NCBI RefSeq assembly: GCF_036057275.1
Contig: NZ_CP107945.1
Location: 1,178,001-1,242,000, forward strand
Source of the DNA: Streptomyces sp. NBC_00390
GTDB lineage: Bacteria; Actinomycetota; Actinomycetes; Streptomycetales; Streptomycetaceae
DNA length: 64,000 nt
Direction of reading: 5' to 3'
Part shown: piece by piece, positions 9,272-19,736 of the stretch
Position numbering within the stretch: position 1 is the stretch's first letter
Layout of the letters: every line of letters begins with the position of its first letter
Notes under the pieces: generated by a model
The model's database searches: none
What the model saw: the letters and a program-made list of their open reading frames with translations, nothing else
Told to the model about the DNA's origin: nothing
Program-made: the position numbers and the translations under genes

Positions 9272-9659
9272 CTACGCCGTGAACTCGATACGGAACGGGT
9301 CACCCTCCACGAGACGCTGGTACTTACGAAGAGAGCCGAGGACCCCGCCCGCCGAGCTGTTGGCACGCTGGGTGATGTGGAGCCGCAGACAGGTCTCGTT
9401 GCCCGAGGCCGGACGGGTGGGCCAGGTCGCCGGGGCGGACGAGCCGGGAGCAGAAGTCCTCGGCGGCGAAGGCAGCGCTTTGCATGGTCGTGGCGGTAGC
9501 GGCGGCAGCACCGTCCGCGGTCTCGTCCGCCGCCCCGGCAAGAGGCGTACGGGCCGGTGCGGCCTGTCCGTCAGCGGCGCCGGCGGTACCGGTCGTGGTG
9601 AGGGCCACGGTGAGGCAAGGGTGCGGGGGAGATCGCTGAACCATCGGCAGTACCGGCAC
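9272..9659 (-). pseudogene. Possible frameshifted small secreted protein
   Basis: Two minus-strand frames each look partly protein-like. The upstream one (about 9430-9659) has an alanine-rich, signal-like stretch followed by AAFAAEDFCSRLVRPGDL. The downstream one (9272-9420) has CLRLHITQRANSSAG and GSLRKYQRLVEGDPFRIEF before a stop. Joining them near 9415 would give one short exported protein. I do not recognise the family, and chance high-GC reading frames remain possible. Confidence 0.25.
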
Positions 9660-10086
9660 CGATCAGTACCCCGGCCGCGACATCACTGGCGACAACAAGG
9701 CCGACTGTCAGCGTACGGACTTAGCTTGACTCTGTCGGGGATCTTGGAGTTTCGCGGTGCGGCAGCATGATCAACGGGCGTGCTCGGTCGTTCCGATGAC
9801 CGATGCAGCTGTCGAGGTGCCCGTTGTCCCTCCGCCCCCGTTCCGGTGAGCAAGTCCCGCCTCTGACCGCGCGGATCGCGCGGGGGGCCCGTACACAGCG
9901 GTGCCGTTGGTGTTCCGCGTCGCCTGGCCGGAGGAACTCCCCGGCCGTGCTGGCCCTGCCTCCCCCCGTTGCCCCAATGCCCACCGGACGACTGCTTTGG
10001 TATCCGGCGAGCCGAATGCCCTTCTCGGACAGGTGAGCCCAGAGTCCGGTACGGCTGTGGAAAGTGCCGTACCGGACAGATGGAGA
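9660..10086. other. Intergenic stretch without a supported gene
   Basis: This stretch lies beyond the 3' end of the acyl-CoA ligase gene. No frame has a convincing start, ribosome binding site or recognisable domain. A short plus-strand stretch at about 9660-9727 reads DITGDNKADC, similar to an FG-GAP calcium loop, but is too short to call. Confidence 0.4.
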
Positions 10087-11973
<1,887 letters not shown>

Positions 11974-12832
11974 ATTGGCCTCCGGGCCCGGGTGCGCCCA
12001 TCAAACGACTTGTTGACTGACAGGTAACTCGCAAGCAGTGGTCAGAGTAGGGGGTGAGCCCGCCGACGCGTAAGGGAGGAAGACGCTGCACAAGCCGCAA
12101 TGTCGAACCTTGGGCACGCGCACAAGGAGCCTCCCTCGCCGGGGCTCCGGCGCCTCGGCGACATACAGGTGATCCTCTGGCGTGGTAGCCGAGTACAGGG
12201 CGATGACAGGGGCCGGGGACACCTGTCCGGCATCGACAGACTGGTCTTCACGCAGCCGGTCTGGCTGTGGACGTCGGCCACCGGCCTGTAAGGCGAGGAC
12301 GTCGGCCTGCGCCGGCAGGCGTTCCTGCGCAGATTCGAACATGCTGGTGCTCGGATCGGGCAGGTAAAGCTCTGCCGATCACTGACGGACGGCATTGGAG
12401 ACCGCTGTCCACCTCCACTCCCCGAATCCGGCAAGTCCACTCCTCAGCCTCGGGCTGGTCAGCCTCGGGCTGGTCCGGAGCGCACCGGTCACGGGACGGA
12501 CCTCTCCTCGTTTCGGAAGGCAACACCAGCTGCCCAGCCGACCGGAGTCGTCTCACCCGCGACGTGGTGCTCGGTGTGTGAGCGCGCGACCGCACCGTAG
12601 GATTTGCGACGACGCACCCAGGGCGGCGGCGGCTCCGGTCCGCTGACCCGTTCCAGGCCATTCCGTCACCTCACGAAGCGCATTTCGTCGGTTCCCCCCA
12701 CAAAGACGGGGGTGGGAACACGACCGGGCCCACCCCGGCCGACAGCGGCAGGAGCGGGCCCGGAACGGGGGCGACGGTTTGTTCAGCGCCGGCGGGGCAC
12801 CGACGGACGGGGTGGTGTCCGACTGGCCGGTC
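11974..12832. other. 859-bp stretch without a supported gene
   Basis: This gap separates the acyl-CoA ligase start from the 3' end of the polysaccharide deacetylase gene. All six frames contain only arginine/proline-rich chance frames with no ribosome binding site. A 14-bp sequence, cagcctcgggctgg, is repeated in direct tandem near 12447-12475. It could be a remnant of lost genes. Confidence 0.4.
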
Positions 12833-13630
12833 TCATCGCACCGGAAAGCCGAAGCTGTATCCCTGCTGCCGGAGCCACGGCAGGATCTGGCGCAGAGCAG
12901 CAACTGTCTGGCTGCGGTCTCCGCCCGCGTCGTGGAACAGAATGGTGGGACCGTTGGAGATCTCGTTCTTCACGGTCTCCACCATCGTGGCTGCCCCCGG
13001 TTGCTTGAAGTCTTTGGAGTCCACGTTCCAGCCCAGGGGTCGCATTCCGTGCGAGGCGGCGAGCTGACGGCTGTAGGGAGTGAAGGCGCCGCCCGGAGCA
13101 CGGTAGTAGAGCGGCTTGACGCCCCCTGAGGCCTCGCTGATCATCTGCGCCGCGTCCAGGATCTCCTGGGACTGGCGGGCACGTGACGCGGTGCCCATCG
13201 TCGTGTCGTGGGAGACGGAGTGGTCACACAGCCGGTGTCCGTCCGCGACCACGGCCTTGACCAGGTCGGGATGAGCCTTGGCCTGCGTTCCGACCATGCA
13301 GAAGGTCGCCTTGACGCCGTTGTCCTCGAGCACGGCGAGGACTTCAGGTGTCCAGGTCGGGTCCGGACCATCGTCGATCGTGATGTTGACGCCCTTGGCA
13401 CCCATCTCGGATGCGTGCGCGATGTCCATGCTGACGGTGGGGGCGGGGAGCTGGGGGTCTGGAACGGAGGTCTGGCTCACGATCGGCTTCGGCTTCGAAG
13501 GCGCGGCCGACTCGGTCGCGGGAGGGGCGGCTTGGGTCGTCCATGCCGCTGCCAGGGCGGCGACCCCCGCCACGCCGATGGCCGCCGCCATTATGCGACC
13601 GTTCATTCCCAGGCTTCGATGCCGCCCCAT
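12833..13630 (-). CDS. Secreted polysaccharide deacetylase (NodB fold)
   Basis: The protein has 265 residues from ATG 13630 (GGAGAG upstream). Residues 1-35 form an export signal (MNGRIMAAAIGVAGVAALAAAW), followed by a proline/serine-rich linker. The NodB domain (about 80-265) shows TIDDGPDP (catalytic Asp pair), DHSVSHD (the two metal-binding His), RAPGGAF (third motif), WNVDSKDF, and ILFHDAGGDRSQT with the catalytic His. All active-site motifs are present, so it should be an active metal-dependent N-deacetylase acting on cell-wall or extracellular amino-sugar polymers. Substrate choice cannot be read from the sequence. It is a single-gene unit. Confidence 0.9.
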   Translation of the reverse strand: MGRHRSLGMNGRIMAAAIGVAGVAALAAAWTTQAAPPATESAAPSKPKPIVSQTSVPDPQLPAPTVSMDIAHASEMGAKGVNITIDDGPDPTWTPEVLAVLEDNGVKATFCMVGTQAKAHPDLVKAVVADGHRLCDHSVSHDTTMGTASRARQSQEILDAAQMISEASGGVKPLYYRAPGGAFTPYSRQLAASHGMRPLGWNVDSKDFKQPGAATMVETVKNEISNGPTILFHDAGGDRSQTVAALRQILPWLRQQGYSFGFPVR

Positions 13631-13995
13631 GTCCGCTCTCCGCTCTCCCCTGCGCCTGACTTGCACCCGGGAGGACGGGAGCGACGACGTGACGGATCCG
13701 CTCGTTACCGATCCCGAACATTTCCGTCGACGGGGCCGCCCCTCTCGGCGTCGGCAAGGAGGATCGCCCGCTGTCCCAGCGCTTACCCCGTAACCGGCAG
13801 GGCCAAGTACGAGGCGGATGGCCAGAAAGGCAGGTAGACGCAGCGTGTGCGCGGACCGGAGGACCGCCACACGCGCGACACACCCTGGCCCGGTGCCCGC
13901 AGACCCCGGGGTGCGGTGACACGTCAACAGGCCCCCTGCCACTTGTGACGCACTCCGTCAGCACTCAACAAACGAAAGAGAGACGAGACACGATC
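13631..13995. other. Promoter/intergenic region between deacetylase and a broken secreted-protein gene
   Basis: This is the 365-bp divergent gap between the deacetylase (minus) and the stop-interrupted secreted-protein remnant (plus). It contains no supported gene. The stretch next to 13960-13990 is purine-rich (GAAAGAGAGACGAG) and would serve as the ribosome binding site of the plus-strand remnant. Confidence 0.35.
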
Positions 13996-14210
13996 ATGGC
14001 GTAGAACATCACGCGACGAATGGCCTGCGTCGGCGCGCTGCTCGCGTTGAGCGCATTGATGGGGGCGGCGCCGGAGGGCGCCGTCGCCGCGGCCGGGGCG
14101 CCGGACACCGCCTACATGGCCTGGCGCGGAGCCTAGCCTGACAACCACATCTGGTGGTCCACCTTCAACGGCACCTCGTGGTCCGGCCAGAGATCTTTGA
14201 TGGTGCGGGT
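13996..14210 (+). pseudogene. Remnant of a secreted beta-propeller-like protein with two in-frame amber codons
   Basis: From ATG 13996, after a purine-rich ribosome binding site, one frame reads through a signal-like sequence (CVGALLALSALMGAAPEG). It continues into YMAWRGA, stop, PDNHIWWSTFNGTSWSGQ. The last part is the repeat unit of secreted actinobacterial propeller/lectin-like proteins (DN-IW-STFNGTSW). TAG codons interrupt at 14002 (third codon) and 14134, yet the flanking amino-acid signal continues in the same frame. Similarity ends near 14210, close to an IS630 fragment. This is most simply a decayed, 3'-truncated gene. Confidence 0.6.
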
Positions 14211-14259
14211 TACGTCGGGCCGTGACGGCTGCCGTGGTCCGCGCTATGCCGGGAGAACG

Positions 14260-14340
14260 AGGTATCCCGATGGCGGTGGATTGACGGCTGAGGAACGGGC
14301 TCGGCGTGAGCAAGTCCGGCTCGAGATAGATCGGTCCTTC
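14260..14340 (+). pseudogene. IS630-family transposase N-terminal fragment
   Basis: The plus strand reads RYPDGGGLTAEERARREQV followed by RLE, the characteristic first residues of one IS630 group (RYxxGGGLTAERxxxRE). Nothing else of the element is recognisable downstream. It lies immediately after the truncated propeller-like gene and is a plausible cause of that truncation. Confidence 0.5.
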
Positions 14341-14614
14341 AGGGTCATTACGGCCGCTTCCGGGCCATTGAGGGTCTAGGTCTCCCGCCATCAGTCGCTG
14401 TGGTTGCGGTACTTCGGCGCGGTACGGCACTGACGACCCGTGGAGCTCCGTCTCCGTGGCGCCTGTTCCTCGCCCTGTTCCTGGGCTGACCGCAGGCACC
14501 AGCTCCGGCGGTTGCCGTGCAGTCCGCATCGTCGACGTGCCCTGAGAACGGTACGGCGGCGGGCCCGTAAGGACACCTCACCTGGATCTGCGCCCGGGCC
14601 GAGGTGGCGGCGGC

Positions 14615-14740
14615 TTACGGGGCGGTCGGCAGGGTTCGCATCAGGAGTAGCGCGATGTCGTCGGTGTAGCTGCCTGGTGGGGAGGGCGGCGTGGATGAGG
14701 CAGTCGGTGAGTTCGCACCGACCCCATACTGGCTGCGCAG
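14615..14740 (-). pseudogene. 3' end of a SpoIIE/PP2C-type phosphatase gene
   Basis: The minus frame ending in TAA at 14615-14617 encodes PPGSYTDDIALLLMRTLPTAP. The TDDIALLLMR motif is the typical C-terminus of Streptomyces SpoIIE-family serine phosphatases and carries the last metal-binding Asp. Only about 30-40 codons remain; the catalytic domain is absent upstream. Confidence 0.5.
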
Positions 14741-14769
14741 TTCATTTCGCCTCCTGGACCGTGAACGAG

Positions 14770-14862
14770 CCTGGCTCCCGGTGGGCGAGACTCACCGGGA
14801 GCCAGGCAGCGGCTGTGGCACCGAAGGGTGCGGGCTCGCCCTTGGTGAAAGGGCGAGCCCGC
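14770..14862 (-). terminator. Two strong hairpins in tandem downstream of the secreted protein gene
   Basis: Hairpin 1 pairs 14770-14783 with 14793-14806 (perfect 14-bp stem, 9-nt loop). Hairpin 2 pairs 14830-14843 with 14849-14862 (perfect 14-bp stem, 5-nt loop). They begin 23 bp beyond the stop of the minus-strand gene ending at 14885. Neither has a clear U-tract, as is common for Streptomyces terminators. Confidence 0.75.
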
Positions 14863-14884
14863 AGGAGTGTGCCGTGCGTCAGCG

Positions 14885-15412
14885 TCAGCAGCCCTTGGCC
14901 CCGCCGGGGCTGTCCTTTTCATCGACCTCGATGGGGTAACCGAGGAAGCGTACGTCGTACAGGACCGCGTCGGCTGTGTAGGTCGTTCGAGGACTGACTT
15001 CGTTGCAGGCGATGGATGTCGTCAGGGACTTGGTGCCCTTCCAGTTGTTCAGCTGCACCCTGCCGTGGGCGATGTGGGTGCTGCCGATCCATGTGGGGCG
15101 GCGCAGATAGACGTTCAAGACGATGGTGTGCTTCGTCTTGCAGGTGACGGTGGCGCGCGCGTAGAGCCGCCCGTTCTGTACGAAGGGCCGTTCCACATTG
15201 AAGGGGCAGTCGCCCTTGGTGCCGGCCGCGCTCTTCTTCTGTGCCGCGGTGCTGGGGCGGGATTCGCTGGCGGCGTTTGCCACGGTGGTCCGCTGGGCCG
15301 AGCTGCTGTCCGTGCCGTTGAATGCGGTCACTCCGGTGGCCACGCCAAGCGTGCTGGTGAGGGCCGCGGCGATCACTAACGGACGGGAGACACGGGGTCG
15401 TGTGAGATGCAT
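14885..15412 (-). CDS. Small secreted protein, cysteine-containing, family not recognised
   Basis: The protein has 175 residues. Residues 1-30 are a Sec signal peptide (RPLVIAAALTSTLGVATGVTA), followed by a serine/alanine-rich linker to about 65. The mature domain (about 66-175) contains four cysteines (GDCPFNV, VTCKTKH, SIACNEV and a final GAKGC) and a beta-rich pattern (RLYARATVTCK, TIVLNVYLRRP). These could form two disulfides. It is followed by a double-hairpin terminator and lies 174 bp downstream of another small secreted protein of similar design on the same strand. Role unknown; probably an extracellular or wall-associated protein. Confidence 0.7.
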   Translation of the reverse strand: MHLTRPRVSRPLVIAAALTSTLGVATGVTAFNGTDSSSAQRTTVANAASESRPSTAAQKKSAAGTKGDCPFNVERPFVQNGRLYARATVTCKTKHTIVLNVYLRRPTWIGSTHIAHGRVQLNNWKGTKSLTTSIACNEVSPRTTYTADAVLYDVRFLGYPIEVDEKDSPGGAKGC

Positions 15413-15586
15413 GCTGATGTGCCTTTCAGTTCATGGATGAGTGGCGCGAGCCGAGATGTGCCGGTGGCGGCTCGGGCTGCTGTCACGCCGTGCCGGTGAA
15501 GGCGTGTCCCCGCCCCGTGGCGACAGGTCGGGGGTGACGGCCTCGGGGGTCCCTCGCAGCGGCGGGGACCCCGGTTGCCGCCTGGC

Positions 15587-16021
15587 TCAGTGCTGCAGGG
15601 CGTAGATCGACTTCGCCTTGATGCGCCACTGGTCGCCCCAGGTCGTGCAGAGCGTGGTGCGGCGGTCCAGGGACTTGTAGTACTTGGTTCCGTTGGCCTG
15701 GATCTTCCAGCCCCGATGAGCGATGAAGCCACCGGTCGACTTCTTGTACAGGGCGCCGTTGCCGCCGACGGTGTAGCCGGGCAGGTAGTAGTGCTTGCCG
15801 CCCGGGGTCACGAGGTAGGGGCACGTGTCCCAGACCTCGAACCTTCCGATGATCTTGGACTGCTTCTGCGAGTGCTCCGCCGCCGCGACAGCGACCGTGT
15901 CGGTTGCCCTTTCGGTGGTGTAGACACCTGTGGCAGCGGCGGTGACGCCGCCGGCCAGCAGGCCCGCGGCAGCAACGGCCACCGCCAGCGACCGGGTTGA
16001 TCGTGATCGTGCGATACGCAT
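15587..16021 (-). CDS. Small secreted protein, family not recognised
   Basis: The protein has 144 residues from ATG 16021, preceded by AAGGAG at ideal spacing. The signal peptide covers residues 1-33 (RSLAVAVAAAGLLAGGV). The mature part is tyrosine/glycine/tryptophan-rich (CPYLVTPGGKHYYLPGYTV, GGFIAHRGWKIQANG) with two cysteines that may pair (DTCPY and TLCTTW). The composition suggests a compact extracellular beta domain. It shares architecture with the neighbour at 14885, but I see no convincing sequence similarity in the mature parts. It is divergent from the LysM-NlpC gene. Confidence 0.7.
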   Translation of the reverse strand: MRIARSRSTRSLAVAVAAAGLLAGGVTAAATGVYTTERATDTVAVAAAEHSQKQSKIIGRFEVWDTCPYLVTPGGKHYYLPGYTVGGNGALYKKSTGGFIAHRGWKIQANGTKYYKSLDRRTTLCTTWGDQWRIKAKSIYALQH

Positions 16022-16434
16022 GCTGAATCTCCTTGAGCTGAGAGACGGGTGGATCGAGCCGAGCTTGTTCCCGTGGGCCTCGGCTGCGGTTGCGCCTGCC
16101 TGCGGTCGTCGACACCAGTGGGCGGCAGGGCCGGCCCGGCAGCGCGTGACGGCGCCTTCGACTGGGGCGCCGCCCGGCGGTGCGGGGCGGTGGAAGAAGC
16201 GTTGCCCGGCCAACCAGGACTAGGCAACGGATCACGGCGGACGGGACAGTCCGGAGTTGTCTGTGCTGGTCAGCCCTGGTGTCCTGGGCAGGTTTCGCTG
16301 CTCACGCCGAGCGGTTTGGTGGCGGCGGACGCACCCGGACTGTCCCGGACTCAGGAAGATCTGGCGGGACACCTTCACGCCGGATGAGCCTCCTGTGAGG
16401 GCCGCGAACTCCGCGGCCTCTGAAGGAGGTTGTG

Positions 16435-17388
16435 ATGGCTCAGCAGACGTTGACCCTGCCCGGCAGGCAGGCACCGAGGCGGGCAGGGGCCCCGGTTTCC
16501 CACAGGCGCCCCCGCACCCGTACCCCGCGCAGGAGCGGCGAGCGGGAGGTGTGGTGGGCCCTTCCGTTCATGATGGTGCTGTTCGCGCTGTTCGTGCTGC
16601 TCGGTGCAGGCTTGATCGTGAACGAACCGAACGGGTCATCGTCGGCGTCGCGGCCGCCGGCGAGTCTCGTGCCCCAGCACCCCGCCGCCCCCGAGCCGCC
16701 TCAGACGCGGCCCACTCTCCCGTCGCAGCGGGTGCAGAAGCCTGCCGAGCCGGCTGAGCCGCGCCCCGGCCGGGATGCCGCCAGGCCGACGGGAGTGAAG
16801 AAGGTCCTGCTGCGGCCCGGTGACACCCTCTACTCCCTCGCCCACGAGCACGACACGACCGTCAAAGCCCTCCAGAAGCTGAACAACCTGGGCACCTCGA
16901 CCCTGATCTACGCCTGCGACACCCTGCGCGTACCCTCCACGCCCAGCCCCACCGGCCACGAGCCGAGGGCCGATTCACACCACCGGCCCGCGCCGGCACC
17001 GAAGGACACGGACACCCTTAGCAAGAAGAGGCCTGCGAAGGGCGGCGCCGCAGCGGTCGCCTTCGCCAAGGCCCAGGTCGGCAAGCCCTACATCTGGGGC
17101 GGCACCGGGCCCCGCGGATACGACTGCTCAGGACTCGTGATGCGCGCGTGGCAGAAGGCCGGGGTGCACCTGCCGCGCACCACTTGGGGCCAGGTCGACG
17201 CCGGCAAGGCCACCACCCGCGCCAAGCTCCTCCCCAGCGACCTGGTCATCAGCAACGGCGGCGGCCACGTCGCCCTCTACATCGGTAACGGCAAGGTCGT
17301 CCACGCACCCCGCACCGGCAGCACCGTCACGATCGCCCCGCTACCGCCCGCCTCACAGGTCGTCGCCTACCGCCACATCACCACATGA
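16435..17388 (+). CDS. Membrane-anchored LysM-NlpC/P60 peptidoglycan hydrolase
   Basis: The protein has 317 residues from ATG 16435, with GGAGG seven bases upstream. A basic N-terminus precedes one membrane segment (about 42-62, PFMMVLFALFVLLGAGLIV) and a proline-rich linker. The LysM domain (about 125-165) reads LLRPGDTLYSLAHEHDTTV with a KALQKLNNL segment. The NlpC/P60 domain (about 205-317) has YDCSGLVMRAW (catalytic Cys), GGGHVALYIG (catalytic His) and VVHAPRTG. It should bind peptidoglycan and cut a peptide-stem bond such as gamma-D-Glu-diaminopimelate outside the cell. It is monocistronic and convergent with a TetR gene. Confidence 0.9.
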   Translation: MAQQTLTLPGRQAPRRAGAPVSHRRPRTRTPRRSGEREVWWALPFMMVLFALFVLLGAGLIVNEPNGSSSASRPPASLVPQHPAAPEPPQTRPTLPSQRVQKPAEPAEPRPGRDAARPTGVKKVLLRPGDTLYSLAHEHDTTVKALQKLNNLGTSTLIYACDTLRVPSTPSPTGHEPRADSHHRPAPAPKDTDTLSKKRPAKGGAAAVAFAKAQVGKPYIWGGTGPRGYDCSGLVMRAWQKAGVHLPRTTWGQVDAGKATTRAKLLPSDLVISNGGGHVALYIGNGKVVHAPRTGSTVTIAPLPPASQVVAYRHITT

Positions 17389-17600
17389 GGCCGGCTGGCT
17401 TTGTTCATTCACGAGTTACGACAGTGGATGTTCACGACGTTGAGCAGCGTCCTGATGATGCCGTGTTCGATGTTTATGAGAAATCACAGCACCAGCTCAG
17501 AGGCACTTGTTGCTTGCCGGTGTCACCCGCTGCTGAGAGGCGGGCGCTCAGATTGCGTGGAAGTCGCGGAGGGACCAGGTTGCGGTGTCGCTCGTCGACA

Positions 17601-18197
17601 TCAGGACGCGTGAGGTTGCCGGAGTCCCTGGAGCAGGAGGGCGATGAGGCGCCGGGGGTCGTAGCGGGGGTCGTTGTCGCGTCCGATGCAGAGGTTGCCG
17701 ATGCCGCGCATCAGCTCGTAGGGCTGCGTGCCGGGCTTGATGTCACCGCTGTTGACGGCTGCGTCGAGCAGTTGGGCGCAGACGGGCAGCAGGCGGTCGA
17801 GGAAGTAGGTGTGCAGCGTGGCGAAGCGGTCGCTGTCGGACTGCAGGGCGTCGGCGAGTCCGTGCTTGGTAACCAGGAAGTCGACGAAGAGGTCGATCCA
17901 CTGGCGCAGTGCGTCGAGCGGGGAGTCGGCGCTGGCCAGCAGGTCCGGGCCGGCTTCGGCGCATGCCTCGATCTGGTGGCGGTAGACCGCGGTGACGAGA
18001 TCTGCCCGGGTCGGGAAGTGGCGGTAGATCGTGGCCATTCCGACGCCCGCCCGGGCCGCGATCTGTCGGATCGGTGCGTCGACGCCGGAGGCGACGAACA
18101 CCTCGGCGGCAGCCGTGAGCACCGTCTGCCGGTTGCGCTGGGCGTCGGCCCGCTCGCTTCTGGCCGGCGCCTTCCCCGTGGGGCTCTCGGCGGGCAT
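17601..18197 (-). CDS. TetR-family repressor
   Basis: The protein has 198 residues from ATG 18197 (GAAGGAG upstream). The TetR HTH is at about 20-70 (RNRQTVLTAAAEVFVASGVD, IAARAGVGMATIYRHFPTR). It is followed by a helical ligand-binding domain typical of the SCO-type TetR group with a C-terminal conserved helix. It is divergent from an alpha/beta hydrolase gene, with two matching 15-bp palindromes in the 166-bp gap, so autoregulation and control of the hydrolase are likely. The ligand is unknown. Confidence 0.9.
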   Translation of the reverse strand: MPAESPTGKAPARSERADAQRNRQTVLTAAAEVFVASGVDAPIRQIAARAGVGMATIYRHFPTRADLVTAVYRHQIEACAEAGPDLLASADSPLDALRQWIDLFVDFLVTKHGLADALQSDSDRFATLHTYFLDRLLPVCAQLLDAAVNSGDIKPGTQPYELMRGIGNLCIGRDNDPRYDPRRLIALLLQGLRQPHAS

Positions 18198-18227
18198 CAC
18201 GTTCTCCTTCGACACCGCTTGACAAAA

Positions 18228-18266
18228 CGGAGCGCTGCTCCGGACAGTAAATGGAGCGACGTTCCG
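18228..18266. promoter_or_regulatory. Twin TetR operators
   Basis: Site 1 (18228-18242) is CGGAGC-GCT-GCTCCG, a perfect palindrome. Site 2 (18252-18266) is TGGAGC-GAC-GTTCCG, an imperfect copy with the same spacing. Their centres are 24 bp apart. Both lie 31-69 bp upstream of the TetR start. The common core is GGAGC-N3-GYTCC. Confidence 0.7.
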
Positions 18267-18363
18267 TTTCAGCTTAGCCGAAACGGCCGCGCCTGACCGC
18301 CTTGTCCGTCGCCGGTCGCACAAAACCGCGGACGGCAGGTGCCACCGAAAGGGAACCCACATC

Positions 18364-19329
18364 GTGAGCACATCCACCGCCACCACCGCCGACGCCTTGG
18401 GCGCGCCCGTCCCGGTCCTGTCCTTCAGTCCGGTGGTGCTGTCCGTACCGGGACGTCCCGTGGACCTCCAGGTACGTGTCTCCGCACCCGCGACCGGAAC
18501 CGGCCTCCCCGTCATCCTCCTCTCCCACGGCCACGGCCCCTCGAACAACCTCTCCTCGCTGAACGGCTACGCGCCGCTCGCCAACGTCTGGGCGGCCCAC
18601 GGATTCGTCGTCGTCCAGCCCACCCACCTCACCTCCAGGACACTGAGCCACCTGGTCGCCGACGCCCCCGGCGCACCCGACTTCTGGCGCTCCCGCGCCG
18701 AGGACATGCCCCACATCCTCGACCGGCTCGACGTGATCGAGAACGCCGTGCCGCAGCTCGCCGGACGGATCGACCCCACCAAGGTCGCCCTCGCCGGACA
18801 CTCGCTCGGCGGCTTCACCGCCGCCCTCCTGCTGGGCGCCGGACTCACCGACCCCGACACCGGGAACGTGGTGCACCTCGTCGAGCCCCGGATCAAGGCG
18901 GGCGTACTGCTCGCCGCGCCCGGCAGGGGCGGCGACGTCCTCAACGGGCCCATGGCCGAGCAGTGGCCGATCATCGGGGCCGTCGACTTCTCCACCATGA
19001 CCACACCCGCCCTGGTCGTCGCCGGCGACAAGGACGACCCCCGGCACTTCACGGACATGGGGCCGGACTGGCACGCCGACCCCTACACCCTCGCCCCCGG
19101 CCCCAAGACCCTGCTCACCCTGTTCGAAGCGGAGCACGGACTCGGCGGGATCGCCGGATACGACGCCGCCGAGACCACCGACGAGAACCCCGAGCGGGTC
19201 GCCGCCCTCGCCCGGCTCACCGCGGCCTACCTCCGCACCCAGCTCCACCCCGGCGACAACGCCTGGCAGACCGCGCGCGAGACGCTGACGACCGGTCCCG
19301 ACCCCGTCGGACGAGTCGAAGCCAAGTAA
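18364..19329 (+). CDS. Alpha/beta hydrolase (chlorophyllase/dienelactone-hydrolase-like)
   Basis: The protein has 321 residues from GTG 18364. The alpha/beta-hydrolase core shows LPVILLSHGHGPS (oxyanion region, about 50), GFVVVQPTHL, and the nucleophile elbow ALAGHSLGGF (Ser near residue 145). ALVVAGDKDDP and EAEHGLGG carry the likely acid and His. No signal peptide is seen, so it is probably cytosolic. Its substrate is an ester or lactone (inference). It faces a TetR gene across a gap with twin operators, a layout typical of ligand-inducible detoxification or catabolic enzymes. Confidence 0.85.
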   Translation: MSTSTATTADALGAPVPVLSFSPVVLSVPGRPVDLQVRVSAPATGTGLPVILLSHGHGPSNNLSSLNGYAPLANVWAAHGFVVVQPTHLTSRTLSHLVADAPGAPDFWRSRAEDMPHILDRLDVIENAVPQLAGRIDPTKVALAGHSLGGFTAALLLGAGLTDPDTGNVVHLVEPRIKAGVLLAAPGRGGDVLNGPMAEQWPIIGAVDFSTMTTPALVVAGDKDDPRHFTDMGPDWHADPYTLAPGPKTLLTLFEAEHGLGGIAGYDAAETTDENPERVAALARLTAAYLRTQLHPGDNAWQTARETLTTGPDPVGRVEAK

Positions 19330-19736
19330 CCCAGCCCCGGGCGACGTCCCGCATCGGACAGCCCGCGTCGTCGTCGTTCAGCTCGCCGCGTCTGGGCCGC
19401 GCAGGGGCCGCAGCCCCTCGCGCGGCCCGAACGTGGTGAAATGCCCGGGCCCGGGAGTCGCGAGGAACGGGGCGGCGCAGCAAAGCCCCCCTGCCGCGCG
19501 AGGCTGAAGGGGTGCAAGGGGTCAGTCAGCGGGCTGGAACTCGACGACGGTGTCTGGGCAGCCGACCGCCACGGTGTGTAGCGCCTCGGAACCCAGGACC
19601 CTCAGCCGTAGTCAGCTGCCGCGGCGCTGCCCAGACTCCTGCACTGTTCGGATCGCAGCCGACTGCGGACACTGCTCAAGCCGGCGAACAACTGCTGCTG
19701 GTACTCGTGAACAGAGCCGGCCGGACGACGCCCGGA
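19330..19736. other. Convergent intergenic region without a supported gene
   Basis: This is a 407-bp tail-to-tail region between the hydrolase and the HTH membrane protein gene. No frame has a ribosome binding site or a recognisable domain, and no strong hairpin was found. Confidence 0.4.

Noticed and set aside
9660..9727. Plus-strand stretch resembling an FG-GAP calcium loop (DITGDNKADC)
   Set aside because: About 20 codons, no start, no second repeat; could be chance.
12447..12475. Direct tandem repeat cagcctcgggctgg
   Set aside because: Only two copies in a non-coding stretch; no link to a feature.
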